Source: Pararhizobium antarcticum
Lineage (GTDB): Bacteria > Pseudomonadota > Alphaproteobacteria > Rhizobiales > Rhizobiaceae
Assembly (NCBI RefSeq): GCF_001885585.1
Contig: NZ_LSRP01000002.1
Span: 62,001 to 126,000, forward strand
Direction: 5' to 3'
Length of the DNA: 64,000 bases
In this document: one piece after another, positions 14,942 through 24,383 of the stretch
Layout of the letters: each line of letters opens with the position of its first letter
How positions within the stretch are numbered: the stretch's first letter is position 1
Notes under the pieces: generated by a model
What the model was told of the DNA's origin: nothing
The model's database searches: none
Seen by the model: the letters and a program-made list of their open reading frames with translations, nothing else
Program-made: the position numbers and the translations under genes

Positions 14942-17473
14942 TCAGGCCTTGCTGATTTCACCCGGCACGGGTGCGCGGGCAGCCTCGCGGGCCTGCCACC
15001 AGCGGCTGAGGACCAGCAGGATCGGGCCGCCGATATAGATCGACGATGTGGTTGCGACGATAACGCCGAAGATCATCGGCCAGGCAAAGCTCTTCACCGC
15101 GTCGCCGCCCCAGATCGCCATTGGGACCAGAGACAGGGCCGTTGCCATCGAGGTGAAGATACAACGGGCGAGAACCTGGTTGATCGACATATCGATCAGG
15201 TCGGAAAACGGCATCGACTTGTACTTGCGCAGGTTTTCACGCATGCGGTCGTAGACCACGACCTTGTCGTTCACGGAATAGCCGATCATCGTCAAAACGG
15301 CAGCGATCGCTGTCAGGTTGAAGTCGATGCCGGTCAGCGCAAAGAAGCCGATCGTCTTGGTAATGTCGAGCAGCAGAACCGCGATTGCACCCACGGCGAA
15401 GTGCCATTCGAACCGCCACCAGATGTAGAACAGGATGGCGAGCATGGCGAGGGCGACGGCCAGAAAGCCGGAACGTGCCAGTTCCGCGCTGATCGTCGGG
15501 CCGACGACCTCCGTCCGCTCGAAGCTCACATCGGGAATGACGGCAGTGACGCTTTCCCTGATCTGGTTGAGCGCAAGCGTCTGTTCCTGCTCTCCGCCCG
15601 GCTGGCGCTGGACGCGGATCAGGACCGACCTGTTCTGGCCGAACTCCTGCAGGGCAACTTCGCCGATATTCAGGCCTTCCAGTTCGCTGCGCAGCTTGCC
15701 GAGGTCGAGTTCGACGTTCGAGGTTGCCTCGACCTGGATGCCGCCGACAAAATCGATGCCGTAGTTCAGCCCCGGCGTGAAGAACAGAATGATCGAACTG
15801 ATCGACAGGAAAGCCGACATGCCGATGGCAATGAACCTGCCACGCATGAAGGAGAAGGACGGCAAGTGACGGACCGGTCCGAAGAGCCACGGAATGTCCA
15901 GCTTCTTCATTTTCCGGCGGATGACGAACTGCTGCATCATCAGGCGCACAACGGTAATCGAGGTGAACATGGAGATGATGATGCCGATCATCATCGTGAT
16001 AGCAAACCCGCGGACCGGGCCCGTGCCGAACATGAAGAGCAGAACGGTACCCGTGAGGGCCGTGACGTTGCTGTCGATGATGGTCGCGTAGGCTTTGTTG
16101 AAGCCGACGTCGAGCGCTTTCATGGCGCCGGCGCCCGCAGCGGTTTCCTCTCGAATACGGGCGTTGATCAGAATATTGGCGTCAACCGCCATGCCGATGC
16201 CGAGGATGATGCCGGCGATGCCGGGCAGGGTCAGTGTCGATCCGAGCATGCCGAGCACGCCGATGGTCAGGATGGTGTGCAGCAAGAGACCGATATTGGC
16301 GATCATGCCCCAGGCGCCATAGAGAATGACCATCAGCGAAACGACGAGAACGAAGCCTGCGAGACCGGTATAGATACCCATGCGGATCGAATCCGACCCT
16401 AGGTTCGGGCCGACCGAGCGTTCTTCGATGATCGTCAGCGGAGCCGGAAGCGCACCCGAGCGCAGCAGCGCGGATAGTATGGTTGCTTCCTGCGCCGTGA
16501 AATTGCCGGAAATCTGGCCCTGTCCGCCAACGATCGGTTCGCGGATAACCGGTGCTGTCAGGACCTTGCCGTCGAGAACGATGGCAAAGGGGCGGCCGAC
16601 ATTGTCGCGGGTGATTTCAGCGAACTGGCGCGCGCCCTGCGTATCGAAGGTGAACGAGACGATCGGCTCGTTCGTCTGCTGGTTGAAGCCGGCTTTGGCA
16701 TCCGCCAGCCGATCCCCGGCAATCGCCACCCGGTTTTCGACGGCATATTTGGCGCCGTCATTGGCGCCCGGCAGAATATCGACGCCGCGTGGCGCGACGC
16801 CATTCGGGTCGACGCTCTGGTCGAGCATGTGAAAGCTCATCTGCGCGGTCGAGCCGAGCAACTGACGCAGACGGGTCGGATCCTGCAGACCCGGCAACTG
16901 CACGAGAATGCGGTCCGAACCGACGCGCTGGATCAGCGGTTCGGCGACGCCGACCTGGTCGACGCGACGACGGATGATCTCGAGGCTCTGGTCGACGGCA
17001 GCGGTCATGCGCTCCGTCAGGCCGGCTTCGGTCAACCGCACCGTGATCGTATCATTGTTCGTGGTCACTTCGATGTCGGAGCTGGTTGTTCCGAAGCCCA
17101 GCGTGCCGGTCGGAACCGCGAGTTCCTGGATCTTCGGCAGAACCTTGGTCCGGTTGGCCTCGTCAGCGATGGTCATCACCACGGCGTCGCCATTGATGCG
17201 GGCCGAGGAGGCCGGAATGCGCTCCGCCCGAAGCGCGCCGCGCGCGTCGTCAAGCAGTGTGTTGAGCCGCGCCTGGCGCAGTCCGGCGGCATCGACTTCG
17301 AGGACGAGATGCGAGCCGCCCTTCAGATCGAGACCGAGCGTGACCGGGCCGACCGGCAGATAGGAGGCGAACTGCTGTTGCTGCGCCTGGCTGAGAATGT
17401 TGGGAAGAGCGGCGAGAATCCCGAACAGGGTAATCGCCACATAGGCCAGGATGGCCCATTTCGGAGTGCGCAT
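14942..17473 (-). CDS. secDF: Protein translocase subunit SecDF (fusion)
   Basis: An 843-residue inner-membrane protein that joins SecD and SecF in one chain and helps pull exported proteins across the membrane using the proton gradient. The SecD half has the opening membrane segment, GLDLKGGSHLVLEVD near residue 48, the large periplasmic domain, and a membrane block ending in GMAVDANILINARIREE near 440. The SecF half begins near residue 560 with the GIDFVGGIQVE motif and ends with GYSVNDKVVVYDRMRENLR near 745. The fusion is common in alphaproteobacteria. It has its own downstream terminator; the gene upstream on the same strand is a small membrane protein. Confidence 0.97.
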   Translation of the reverse strand: MRTPKWAILAYVAITLFGILAALPNILSQAQQQQFASYLPVGPVTLGLDLKGGSHLVLEVDAAGLRQARLNTLLDDARGALRAERIPASSARINGDAVVMTIADEANRTKVLPKIQELAVPTGTLGFGTTSSDIEVTTNNDTITVRLTEAGLTERMTAAVDQSLEIIRRRVDQVGVAEPLIQRVGSDRILVQLPGLQDPTRLRQLLGSTAQMSFHMLDQSVDPNGVAPRGVDILPGANDGAKYAVENRVAIAGDRLADAKAGFNQQTNEPIVSFTFDTQGARQFAEITRDNVGRPFAIVLDGKVLTAPVIREPIVGGQGQISGNFTAQEATILSALLRSGALPAPLTIIEERSVGPNLGSDSIRMGIYTGLAGFVLVVSLMVILYGAWGMIANIGLLLHTILTIGVLGMLGSTLTLPGIAGIILGIGMAVDANILINARIREETAAGAGAMKALDVGFNKAYATIIDSNVTALTGTVLLFMFGTGPVRGFAITMMIGIIISMFTSITVVRLMMQQFVIRRKMKKLDIPWLFGPVRHLPSFSFMRGRFIAIGMSAFLSISSIILFFTPGLNYGIDFVGGIQVEATSNVELDLGKLRSELEGLNIGEVALQEFGQNRSVLIRVQRQPGGEQEQTLALNQIRESVTAVIPDVSFERTEVVGPTISAELARSGFLAVALAMLAILFYIWWRFEWHFAVGAIAVLLLDITKTIGFFALTGIDFNLTAIAAVLTMIGYSVNDKVVVYDRMRENLRKYKSMPFSDLIDMSINQVLARCIFTSMATALSLVPMAIWGGDAVKSFAWPMIFGVIVATTSSIYIGGPILLVLSRWWQAREAARAPVPGEISKA

Positions 17474-17566
17474 GATAAGGTTCCATTTTTACCCGCATCC
17501 GCCATTTTGGCGGGACGAGGGGGAGAAAACGTCAGGGATTGGGTGCGCAAGGCGCAGGAATGCGTG

Positions 17567-17986
17567 TCAGGCCGAAACGGCGGGAGGCGCACGGACACGG
17601 GTATGATGCCCGACCGCATTCGCCTGAACAGACAGCCCAAACGGTGTCACGACCGGATGGGCATGAAGGACAGGCAGAGTGTATGCAGCCACCGGCAGGA
17701 CGAAGGGTCCCGTGCCGCCGGGAAACGGCTTGCCGTCGGGTCGGTCGGCCGCAAACCTGAGGTCGGCGACGGGTGCGGAGCGCATGGCTTGCCGGGAGAG
17801 CGTCTGATCTGACGGAGCCCCTTCCGGGACTGAAAAACTGCCTGCATTCCGGGTTGCGGAACTCCAGGCCGAAAAAGCCTGTGCGGACAGGACAAACTGC
17901 ATGGCAAGGGCCGCAAACAGGATCCACAGCACGGCAAAATGCCGTCCTGCCTGTCCGTTCTTCAAGCTGTTGCCGTTCAGGTCCAT
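17567..17986 (-). CDS. Hypothetical single-pass membrane or secreted protein
   Basis: A 139-residue protein with one hydrophobic stretch at about residues 17-38 (HFAVLWILFAALAMQFVLSA), which may be a membrane anchor or a long signal peptide, followed by a low-complexity, proline- and alanine-rich periplasmic part with a few histidines (LHAHPVVTPFG). ATG 17986 has AAAGGG upstream; a GTG at 18025 is an alternative start. It ends 93 bases before secDF on the same strand and may be cotranscribed with it. No family recognised. Confidence 0.55.
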   Translation of the reverse strand: MDLNGNSLKNGQAGRHFAVLWILFAALAMQFVLSAQAFSAWSSATRNAGSFSVPEGAPSDQTLSRQAMRSAPVADLRFAADRPDGKPFPGGTGPFVLPVAAYTLPVLHAHPVVTPFGLSVQANAVGHHTRVRAPPAVSA

Positions 17987-18156
17987 CCGGACATCGCCCT
18001 TTCCGTCGGTTGTTGTCGTTTCCACGAAAACGTTTCGCGACGAGTTTTCACCGATTCCGTCCGCAATCGGGCCTAAAAATCACCAAGAGGCTTCAAAGTC
18101 AAACTTTACCACTGGCAGCTTGCCTTTAACAGAGGGCCGGCCAGCGGCTGCAATGC

Positions 18157-19767
18157 TCATGCCGTCACGCCGGTCGTGCCTGTCTGGTGGATCTCGATGA
18201 GCGAAGGACCGCCGCGTTTGCCGGCAATCGCCAGCGCTGCACCCAGCTCTTCGATACGCGAAAGTCGGACGGCGGGAACGCCATAGGCCTGCGCGGCGAG
18301 GAGGAAGTCCGGCGCCGATGGCTTGACGCCCTCCGGGGTGACGCCGGCTTCGACCATGTAGGATTCGATTTCCTGATAGCCGTCATTGTTCCAGACTAGG
18401 AAGATCACCGTGGCGGCTGCATCGACCGCCGAACCGATCTCGGCCAGCGAAAACTGGATGCCGCCATCGCCGACGAGGCAGACCACCGGCTTCGTCGGAT
18501 CCGCCACCGCCGCGCCGATCGCCGCCGGCGGGGCATAGCCCAGGGCGCCGAAACCGGTCGCCGAGTTGAACCAGGATTTTGCCCGTGGCGCATCGCAATA
18601 GAGGTTGCCGGCATAGACCGCCTGTGTCGAATCGCCGACGATGATGCTCTCGGGCAAGGCCTTGTAGATCGCGTCGATGACGCCGATTTCCAGCCGGATT
18701 TTGGGCGACAGGTCCTTGAGAACAGCCTTGCGCGCAGCCTCCGCGCGACCCTTGCCGTTGCTTGCGGAAGACGCTGTGAGGAAAGCGAGAATGCCGGCCG
18801 TTGCCGCTTTGGTGCCGGAGAGGATGGAGAGTGCTGCATGCGGCCCGCGGGCAAGCTGCGCGGCATCGATATCCGTGCGGATGAGATTGCCCAGGATCGG
18901 AAATCCGCCGTCAGCATACATGTCATAGTCGGTCTGACCCATTTCGGTGCCAAGCGCGATGACCAGGTCCGAATCCGAAAGCAGCGCCCGCACCGCCTTC
19001 AGGCTCGGGCTTGCCGGCACACGCAGCGGATGGCCGGCCAGCATGCCGCGGGCATTGACTGTCATGACAACAGGCGCATCGATGCGTTCCGCAAGGTCGA
19101 GGATCTCTGCTTCGGCAGTGATCGCGCCACCACCGCAGATGATCACAGGCCGTGAGGCCGCCGCGCACAGGATCGCTGCCTTCTGCATCGTCTCCGCATC
19201 GGCGCGCGGTCGTGTCACAGAGGCCTTCCGCAGGACCGGCGCTGGAATGCGCGCGGTCATGACGTCGGTCGGGATCTCGATATGCACGGGCCCCGGCCGA
19301 CCGGAGGTGAGCACTGAAAAGGCCCGTTCGACGACGGAGGCAAGATCCCCGGGATTGAGCAGGGTCTGCGAATAGAGCGCCAGCGTCTTGATCATGCCGT
19401 GCTGGTCCGGCAGTTCATGCAGCATGCCGCGGCCATGGCCGAGCGAGTCCCGCCGGTTGACCCCGGAAATGACCAGCATCGGGATCGAATCCTGCCGTGC
19501 CTGCGCCATGGCGGTGATCGTGTTGGTGAGGCCTGGTCCGGTGATCACCAGGGCCACGCCGGGCTTGCCGCTGACACGGGCATAACCGTCCGCCATGAAG
19601 CCGGCGCCCTGTTCGTGGCGGGGCGTGACGTGCCGGATCGGCGAGGCGGCAAGGCCCCTATAGAGCTCGACCGTATGCACGCCGGGAATACCGAAAACGA
19701 CCTCGACGCCATTGGCCTCGAGAAGATTGACCAGAACTTCGCCGACGGTTTTCATCACATCGCTCAT
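18157..19767 (-). CDS. ThDP-dependent decarboxylase, AruI-like (5-guanidino-2-oxopentanoate decarboxylase)
   Basis: A 536-residue thiamine-diphosphate enzyme of the acetolactate-synthase-like family. The catalytic glutamate is in RHEQGAGFMADGYAR near residues 50-64 and the cofactor motif is GDGGIQFSLAEI followed by the NN pair of WNND near residues 425-455. Its start overlaps the stop of an arginine:pyruvate-transaminase-like gene by four bases (ATGA). This pair matches AruI-AruH of the Pseudomonas arginine transaminase route, in which AruH makes 2-ketoarginine and AruI decarboxylates it to 4-guanidinobutanal. The general family is certain; the specific activity is inferred from the neighbour and from a DDAH gene in the same operon. 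Confidence 0.8.
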   Translation of the reverse strand: MSDVMKTVGEVLVNLLEANGVEVVFGIPGVHTVELYRGLAASPIRHVTPRHEQGAGFMADGYARVSGKPGVALVITGPGLTNTITAMAQARQDSIPMLVISGVNRRDSLGHGRGMLHELPDQHGMIKTLALYSQTLLNPGDLASVVERAFSVLTSGRPGPVHIEIPTDVMTARIPAPVLRKASVTRPRADAETMQKAAILCAAASRPVIICGGGAITAEAEILDLAERIDAPVVMTVNARGMLAGHPLRVPASPSLKAVRALLSDSDLVIALGTEMGQTDYDMYADGGFPILGNLIRTDIDAAQLARGPHAALSILSGTKAATAGILAFLTASSASNGKGRAEAARKAVLKDLSPKIRLEIGVIDAIYKALPESIIVGDSTQAVYAGNLYCDAPRAKSWFNSATGFGALGYAPPAAIGAAVADPTKPVVCLVGDGGIQFSLAEIGSAVDAAATVIFLVWNNDGYQEIESYMVEAGVTPEGVKPSAPDFLLAAQAYGVPAVRLSRIEELGAALAIAGKRGGPSLIEIHQTGTTGVTA

Positions 19768-20978
19768 GCGCGGCGCTCCAGTTGTGGGGCCAAAGGTGGG
19801 GCAAGCGGTGCAGACAGACGCGTTGCCAGCGCCCGGATGCGGCGGCAGGCCTCGTCGATCGCGGCCTCCGGCACGGTCAGGCTCATCCGCACGAAGGAAA
19901 GGGCTTCTTCCCCGAAGGACGCGCCGGGCATCACCGCCACGCCTTCCTTTTCCAGAAGCATCCAGGCGAAGGCTTCGCCGGAAAGCCCGGTGCCGGCAAC
20001 GTCAAGCAGGATGAACATGCCCGCTTCCGGCGGCAGGGGCACAATGCCGGGCACACCTTCGAGGGCTGTGGCGATCCGTTTCGAGCGGGCCGCGTAGGAT
20101 GTCCGCATCAGCGCTGACGTCTCGACCGGATGGGTGAGCGCATAGGCGGTCATGTCGGCGATGAAGGGTTGCACGCCGAACAGCATGGTTTCCGAGACCG
20201 GCAGCAGGCGCGTGGCAAATTCGGCAGGCCCGATCGCCCAGCCGCTGCGAAAGCCCGGAGCGGCATGTGATTTGGAGATCGACGAGACGACAATGGTGCG
20301 GTCCGCAAGGTCTGGATTGTCGAAGGGTGAGGCGAATGTCCCTGCAAACACCAGCTCCTCATAGACTTCGTCGCTGACGATCCAGAGATCGTGCTTGCGG
20401 CAGACCGCGCCGATGGCGGCGATCTCGTCTGCCGTCAGAACGGCGCCGGTCGGGTTGTGCGGCGTATTCAAAAGCAGGACGCGGCAGTCCGGCGTGATCG
20501 CCTTTTCCAGATCGGCAGCCTGCATGTGGAAGCCGTGCTCGGGGCGCAGCGGCACGGTGACGCGATGGGCGCCTGTCGACTGGATGACGCCTTCATAGGT
20601 CGCGTAAAGCGGATCGCCTGTCAGAACGCCGTCGCCGGCCTCGACCAGTCCAAGCATGACGGCGAACAGGGCCGTCTGCGTGCCGGGAAAACACAGGACG
20701 TTTTCCGCCGTGACGCCGGGGCGGCGCCGCGCATATTTTGCCGTCAGCGCCTCGACCACAGGCGTTTCGCCACGGCCGTTGGAATAGCGGTAGCGCCCGG
20801 CATTCATCGAGCGCTGGCATTCGGCGATCAGCGAGGGATCGGGCGGCAGGTCTGGTTCGCCGATCGTCAGCTCGATGATGTCGGCACCGTCGGCCTTCAT
20901 CTGGCGGGCACGAATGTGCAGGGCCCATTTTCCCGATCCGAGATCGGCCAGGCGGTCGGTGATCGAAGCATAACGCAT
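19764..20978 (-). CDS. PLP aminotransferase, AruH-like (arginine:pyruvate transaminase)
   Basis: A 404-residue class I/II aminotransferase. It shows the substrate-binding GEPDLPPDPSL near residue 40, NTPHNPTGA near residue 167, SDEVYEELVF near residue 198 and the PLP lysine in SISKSHA near residue 230. ATG 20978 follows AGGAGAAAA; the upstream open frame is arginine-rich and has no family similarity. Overall pattern and the coupled AruI-like gene suggest transamination of arginine or a related guanidino amino acid. A broad-range aromatic or branched-chain aminotransferase role cannot be excluded from sequence alone. Confidence 0.8.
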   Translation of the reverse strand: MRYASITDRLADLGSGKWALHIRARQMKADGADIIELTIGEPDLPPDPSLIAECQRSMNAGRYRYSNGRGETPVVEALTAKYARRRPGVTAENVLCFPGTQTALFAVMLGLVEAGDGVLTGDPLYATYEGVIQSTGAHRVTVPLRPEHGFHMQAADLEKAITPDCRVLLLNTPHNPTGAVLTADEIAAIGAVCRKHDLWIVSDEVYEELVFAGTFASPFDNPDLADRTIVVSSISKSHAAPGFRSGWAIGPAEFATRLLPVSETMLFGVQPFIADMTAYALTHPVETSALMRTSYAARSKRIATALEGVPGIVPLPPEAGMFILLDVAGTGLSGEAFAWMLLEKEGVAVMPGASFGEEALSFVRMSLTVPEAAIDEACRRIRALATRLSAPLAPPLAPQLERRA

Positions 20979-20998
20979 GGCGGCTTTTTCTCCTGTTC

Positions 20999-21640
20999 TC
21001 AATTGCTGTTGCCGGTCCGGGCATGGGGCGGCACGAGCGGCAGGCCGAGCATCGCCTCGATCGAGGTCAAAGCGATGCTGACCAGTTCGGATTCGCGGAA
21101 AAGATCGCCGGCCAGACACCCTTCCAGCCAGAGCCCGTCCATTAGGCCGTTGATCGCGATGGCGTGACGCCGGCACGCGTCGCCATCAGGCGCTCGACCG
21201 TTCGCCACCAGAAAGTCCGAAATCAGTGTTTCCAGCGCATTGCGGAAGCCGAGATAGCCTTCCCGGTGGATCGCAGCCAGCGTCGGGTCGACGCGGACCT
21301 GGCTGATGAACGCGGCCCAGAGCGACAGGCTGCGGCTGTTGGCCACCGGTTCCGTCAGGTTGATGACGATGAAATCGCGCAGCCGCGTTTCGGGGTTGCC
21401 CTCAATGGCTTCGGCCTTCTCGGTCAGGGAAGCGATGACGGTGCGGTAGGCCTCCGCGACCATCTGGTCCTTCGAATCGAAATAATGGCGCACCAGGCCG
21501 GCGGTCACGCCGGCGCGGATGGCGATCTGGCGAAGTGTCGCGCCTTTCAGGCCGAATTCGGCGATGCAGTCGAGCGTGGCCTCGATCAGGTCCTGGCGAC
21601 GCTCGCCCTCCGGCGCCCGATGAAAGGCGCGGCGGTTCAT
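20999..21640 (-). CDS. TetR family transcriptional regulator (BetI-like)
   Basis: A 213-residue regulator. The N-terminal helix-turn-helix is clear (IEATLDCIAEFGLKGATLRQ, then IRAGVTAGLVRHYFDSK, residues about 18-62) and the C-terminal domain resembles BetI-type ligand domains. Its ATG overlaps the DDAH stop by four bases and its stop is 20 bases before the aminotransferase start, so it is inside the operon it probably controls. The inverted repeat at 22561-22580 in the divergent promoter is a candidate operator. The effector might be arginine or a methylated arginine, by context only. Confidence 0.88.
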   Translation of the reverse strand: MNRRAFHRAPEGERRQDLIEATLDCIAEFGLKGATLRQIAIRAGVTAGLVRHYFDSKDQMVAEAYRTVIASLTEKAEAIEGNPETRLRDFIVINLTEPVANSRSLSLWAAFISQVRVDPTLAAIHREGYLGFRNALETLISDFLVANGRAPDGDACRRHAIAINGLMDGLWLEGCLAGDLFRESELVSIALTSIEAMLGLPLVPPHARTGNSN

Positions 21641-22515
21641 GGAGCCCGCCGCAGCACCGGCCGCGTCAGGCAGGTTGGCCCGCCTTCGCAGGCGATGCAC
21701 AGGGCATCGGCGTCGAACGTCGTCACCGTGCAGCCGGCAGCTTCCATGGCGGCCTTGGTCTTCGGAAACCCCGAAACCATGATGACTTCGTTCGGTCGCA
21801 CCGGCAGGACATTGAGGCTCAGCCCGTTGCTGGCATGGAACTCGTCGGCCGGCGCCTCGACCATGGCCACGCCCCACTCTTTCAGCAGCTGGTAGAATGC
21901 CGCCGGCAAGAGCGGCGCAAACACCAGCGCCAGACCGCTCGACAGCGGGCTCATGACCGACATCAGATGGAGGCAGGCGTCTTCGCCGTGCCACAGCGGC
22001 AGGTCGTAGCTGAGAACCGTGATGCCATGCGGCTGCAAAAGTTCGGCCAGCTGGGTGATGCCTTCCTCATTGGTGCGCACGCCGCGGCCGACGACCAGCG
22101 TCTCGGCATCGAGCCAGATGCAGTCGCCACCTTCGACCGTGCCCGGGGAGGTGATTCGGCCCAGGATCGGAATGCCCGCCTTCTTGTAGGCTGCCTCGTG
22201 CAAGGCGGGCTCGGGAACCCGCAACGGCTTGCCCATATTGAGGATGACGGCGCCGTGATCGGTCATCAGCGAGGGGTCATGGGTAAACATCGCATCTGCA
22301 AGACCATCGCCATTGTCTTCCAGCCAGAGGATTTCCGCACCGGATTTTTCGACCAGCGACGCAAAGACCTGATATTGCCGGACGGCCTTCTCGCCATCGA
22401 ACGTCGGGCCATAATGCCACTTGGCATGGTCTGCCGATGTCAGGCTCGCTCCCGGCCGGCGCATCAGCACGCGAGTCAGATTGGCCGACATTTCCTGCGA
22501 ACCATAAGCGGTCAT
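21637..22515 (-). CDS. Dimethylarginine dimethylaminohydrolase / arginine deiminase-fold hydrolase
   Basis: A 292-residue guanidine-modifying enzyme. Seen are the substrate-side motif FTHDPSLMTDHGAVI near residues 77-91, EGGDCIWLD near residues 127-135, a histidine in CLHLMSVMSPL near residue 180, and the catalytic cysteine in EGGPTCLTRP near residue 279. Family members hydrolyse N-methylated arginines to citrulline plus methylamines, or act on arginine. ATG 22515 has CAGGAG. It is the first gene of an operon with a TetR regulator and AruH/AruI-like enzymes and is divergent from a polar amino acid importer. This points to use of arginine or methylarginines; which substrate is preferred is unknown. 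Confidence 0.85.
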   Translation of the reverse strand: MTAYGSQEMSANLTRVLMRRPGASLTSADHAKWHYGPTFDGEKAVRQYQVFASLVEKSGAEILWLEDNGDGLADAMFTHDPSLMTDHGAVILNMGKPLRVPEPALHEAAYKKAGIPILGRITSPGTVEGGDCIWLDAETLVVGRGVRTNEEGITQLAELLQPHGITVLSYDLPLWHGEDACLHLMSVMSPLSSGLALVFAPLLPAAFYQLLKEWGVAMVEAPADEFHASNGLSLNVLPVRPNEVIMVSGFPKTKAAMEAAGCTVTTFDADALCIACEGGPTCLTRPVLRRAP

Positions 22516-22560
22516 CGTCTGCTCCTGTAGGAATTTTGATCATGTGAAGGGGCTGCCAAA

Positions 22561-22580
22561 ATAAGCAGCATTCCGCTTAT
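22561..22580. promoter_or_regulatory. Candidate TetR operator in the divergent promoter
   Basis: Perfect inverted repeat ATAAGC-N8-GCTTAT between the DDAH operon and the amino acid importer, 46 bases upstream of the DDAH start. Size and symmetry fit a TetR dimer site, and a TetR gene is in the adjoining operon. Inferred from position only. Confidence 0.4.
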
Positions 22581-22678
22581 TATACGCTTGAATAATTTCT
22601 GCACAAGTGCAACGATGAGCCCATGAAACAGCGTGACAGGCAAAAATGCCGCACGACGAAACCAGGGGAACTGTTTTC

Positions 22679-22726
22679 ATGTGTTCAAGACCGGCTCACT
22701 GCCTGACGCGGGCAGACAATTCATGA
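22679..22726 (+). CDS. Possible 15-codon coupled upstream ORF
   Basis: ATG 22679 has an AGGGGA site 9 bases upstream and opens a 15-codon frame (MCSRPAHCLTRADNS) whose TGA overlaps the ATPase ATG by four bases (ATGA). The ATPase start itself has no strong ribosome site, which fits translational coupling. The alternative is that the ATPase starts at the in-frame GTG 22681. Unproven. Confidence 0.3.
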   Translation: MCSRPAHCLTRADNS

Positions 22727-23496
22727 CGGACAGCGCCCAGGCGATTGCGGTCAGTGACCTGCACAAACGTTTCGGGCCGCTGGAGGTGCTGAAGGGCGTT
22801 TCGCTGACGGCGAAAAAGGGAGACGTGATCGCCATCATCGGCGGCAGCGGCTCCGGCAAATCCACCTTCCTGCGCTGCATCAACATGCTCGAGCTGCCGA
22901 CTGCCGGTACCGTCACCATTCACGGCGAGACGATTGCCATGAAGAAAGACGGTCATGGCGGCCAGCTGCCGGCCGATCGCCGCCAGGTGCAACGGCTGCG
23001 CACCCAGCTCGGCATGGTTTTCCAGAGTTTCAATCTCTGGCAGCACATGACCATCCTGCAGAATGTCACCGAAGTGCCAATCCATGTGCTTGGCAAGTCG
23101 AAGGCCGAGGCGATCGAGACGGCCGAGGCGCTGCTGCGTCGTGTCGGTCTCTACGAGAAGCGCGATGCCTATCCGGCCTTTCTCTCCGGCGGCCAGCAGC
23201 AGCGTGCGGCCATCGCCCGGGCGCTCGCCATCCAGCCTCTGGTCATGCTGTTCGACGAGCCGACATCGGCGCTCGACCCCGAACTTGTCGGTGAGGTGCT
23301 GAACGTCATCGGCGACCTTGCCAAGGAAAAGCGCACGATGATTCTGGTCACCCACGAGATGAAATTCGCACGCGAAGTCGCCAATCACATCGTTTTCCTC
23401 GCTGATGGTCTCATCGAGGAACAGGGGCCGCCGGATGCCATTTTCGGCGCACCGAAATCGGAGCGGCTGAAGAGGTTCATCAGCTCGATCCACTGA
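22723..23496 (+). CDS. Polar amino acid ABC transporter ATP-binding protein
   Basis: A 257-residue HisP/NocP-type ATPase. Walker A GGSGSGKST near residues 40-48, Q-loop VFQSFNLWQHMT, signature LSGGQQQRAAIARAL near 157-171, Walker B LFDEPTSALDPEL near 177-189 and the H-loop VTHEMKFAREV are intact. It leads an importer operon in the order ATPase, binding protein, permease, permease, the same order as the nopaline importer nocPTQM. It energises uptake of a basic amino acid or derivative. Start choice: ATG 22723, overlapping a tiny upstream ORF; GTG 22681 would add 14 residues. Confidence 0.93.
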   Translation: MTDSAQAIAVSDLHKRFGPLEVLKGVSLTAKKGDVIAIIGGSGSGKSTFLRCINMLELPTAGTVTIHGETIAMKKDGHGGQLPADRRQVQRLRTQLGMVFQSFNLWQHMTILQNVTEVPIHVLGKSKAEAIETAEALLRRVGLYEKRDAYPAFLSGGQQQRAAIARALAIQPLVMLFDEPTSALDPELVGEVLNVIGDLAKEKRTMILVTHEMKFAREVANHIVFLADGLIEEQGPPDAIFGAPKSERLKRFISSIH

Positions 23497-23532
23497 CGTT
23501 TCAATGTTCAACACACCAAAAAGGGAACAGCC

Positions 23533-24315
23533 ATGAAGAACACGCTCAAGATCCTTTCCGTCGCGCTCGCCGTCGGCCTTGCCGGCACAGCCTCGGTCGC
23601 CGCCCAGGAAATCAAGGTCGGTTTTGCCGCAGAACCCTATCCGCCCTTCACCTCGCCGGATGCCTCGGGCAACTGGGAAGGCTGGGAAGTCGAATTCCAG
23701 AAGGCGATCTGCGCCGAGGCCAAGCTCGACTGCGTGATCACGCCGGTCGCCTGGGATGGCATTATTCCGGCCCTGACAACGAAGAAGATCGACGTCATCA
23801 TTGGATCGATGTCGATCACGCCCGAGCGCATGAAGACGATCGATTTCTCCGATAAATACTACAACACCCCGACCGCCGTCATCGGCCCGAAGGATGTGGC
23901 GTTCGAGGCGACCCCGGAAGGTCTCGCCGGCAAGACGATCGGCGTGCAGGTCTCGACCATCCACCAGGATTACGCCAACAAGTATTTCGTCGCGGCCGGC
24001 GCCACCCTGAAGGAATATCAGACGCAGGACGAAGCCAACAACGATCTGGCTGCCGGGCGCCTCGATGCGGTCCAGGCTGATTCGATCACGCTCGACGCCT
24101 TCCTGAAGAGCGAGCAGGGCGCTGCCTGCTGCGACAAGAAGGGCAACGTTGTCGACGACCCGGCTATCCTCGGCGCTGGCGTCGGTGTTGGCATCCGCAA
24201 GGAAGACACGGAGCTGAAGGGCAAGATCAACGCCGCCATCAAGGCGATCCGCGAGAACGGCACCTATGAAACCTTCTCGAAGAAGTATTTCGACTTCGAC
24301 GTCTACGGCGGCTGA
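23533..24315 (+). CDS. Periplasmic polar amino acid-binding protein (HisJ/ArgT type)
   Basis: A 260-residue family-3 binding protein with a signal peptide (about residues 1-24, ending SVAAQ). The mature part starts EIKVGFAAEPYPPFT and has the family motifs GWEVEFQKAICAE, DVIIGSMSITPERMKTIDFSDKYY and LAGKTIGVQVSTIHQDY. A CC pair and another Cys (CVI) might form a disulfide as in arginine/ornithine-binding proteins. AAGGGAACAGCC precedes the ATG. Ligand is probably basic (arginine, ornithine or a derivative), supported by the divergent guanidino-catabolic operon but not proved by residues. Confidence 0.9.
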   Translation: MKNTLKILSVALAVGLAGTASVAAQEIKVGFAAEPYPPFTSPDASGNWEGWEVEFQKAICAEAKLDCVITPVAWDGIIPALTTKKIDVIIGSMSITPERMKTIDFSDKYYNTPTAVIGPKDVAFEATPEGLAGKTIGVQVSTIHQDYANKYFVAAGATLKEYQTQDEANNDLAAGRLDAVQADSITLDAFLKSEQGAACCDKKGNVVDDPAILGAGVGVGIRKEDTELKGKINAAIKAIRENGTYETFSKKYFDFDVYGG

Positions 24316-24383
24316 TCCTTCTTCTATCCCACATGACGGCCGGCGGGCGACCGCCGGCCTTTCTCCAACAGGGTTCAGGTTAC

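Noticed and set aside
14885-16402. 505-codon plus-strand frame opposite secDF
   Set aside because: Low-complexity Asp/His/Arg-rich translation antisense to a certain gene.
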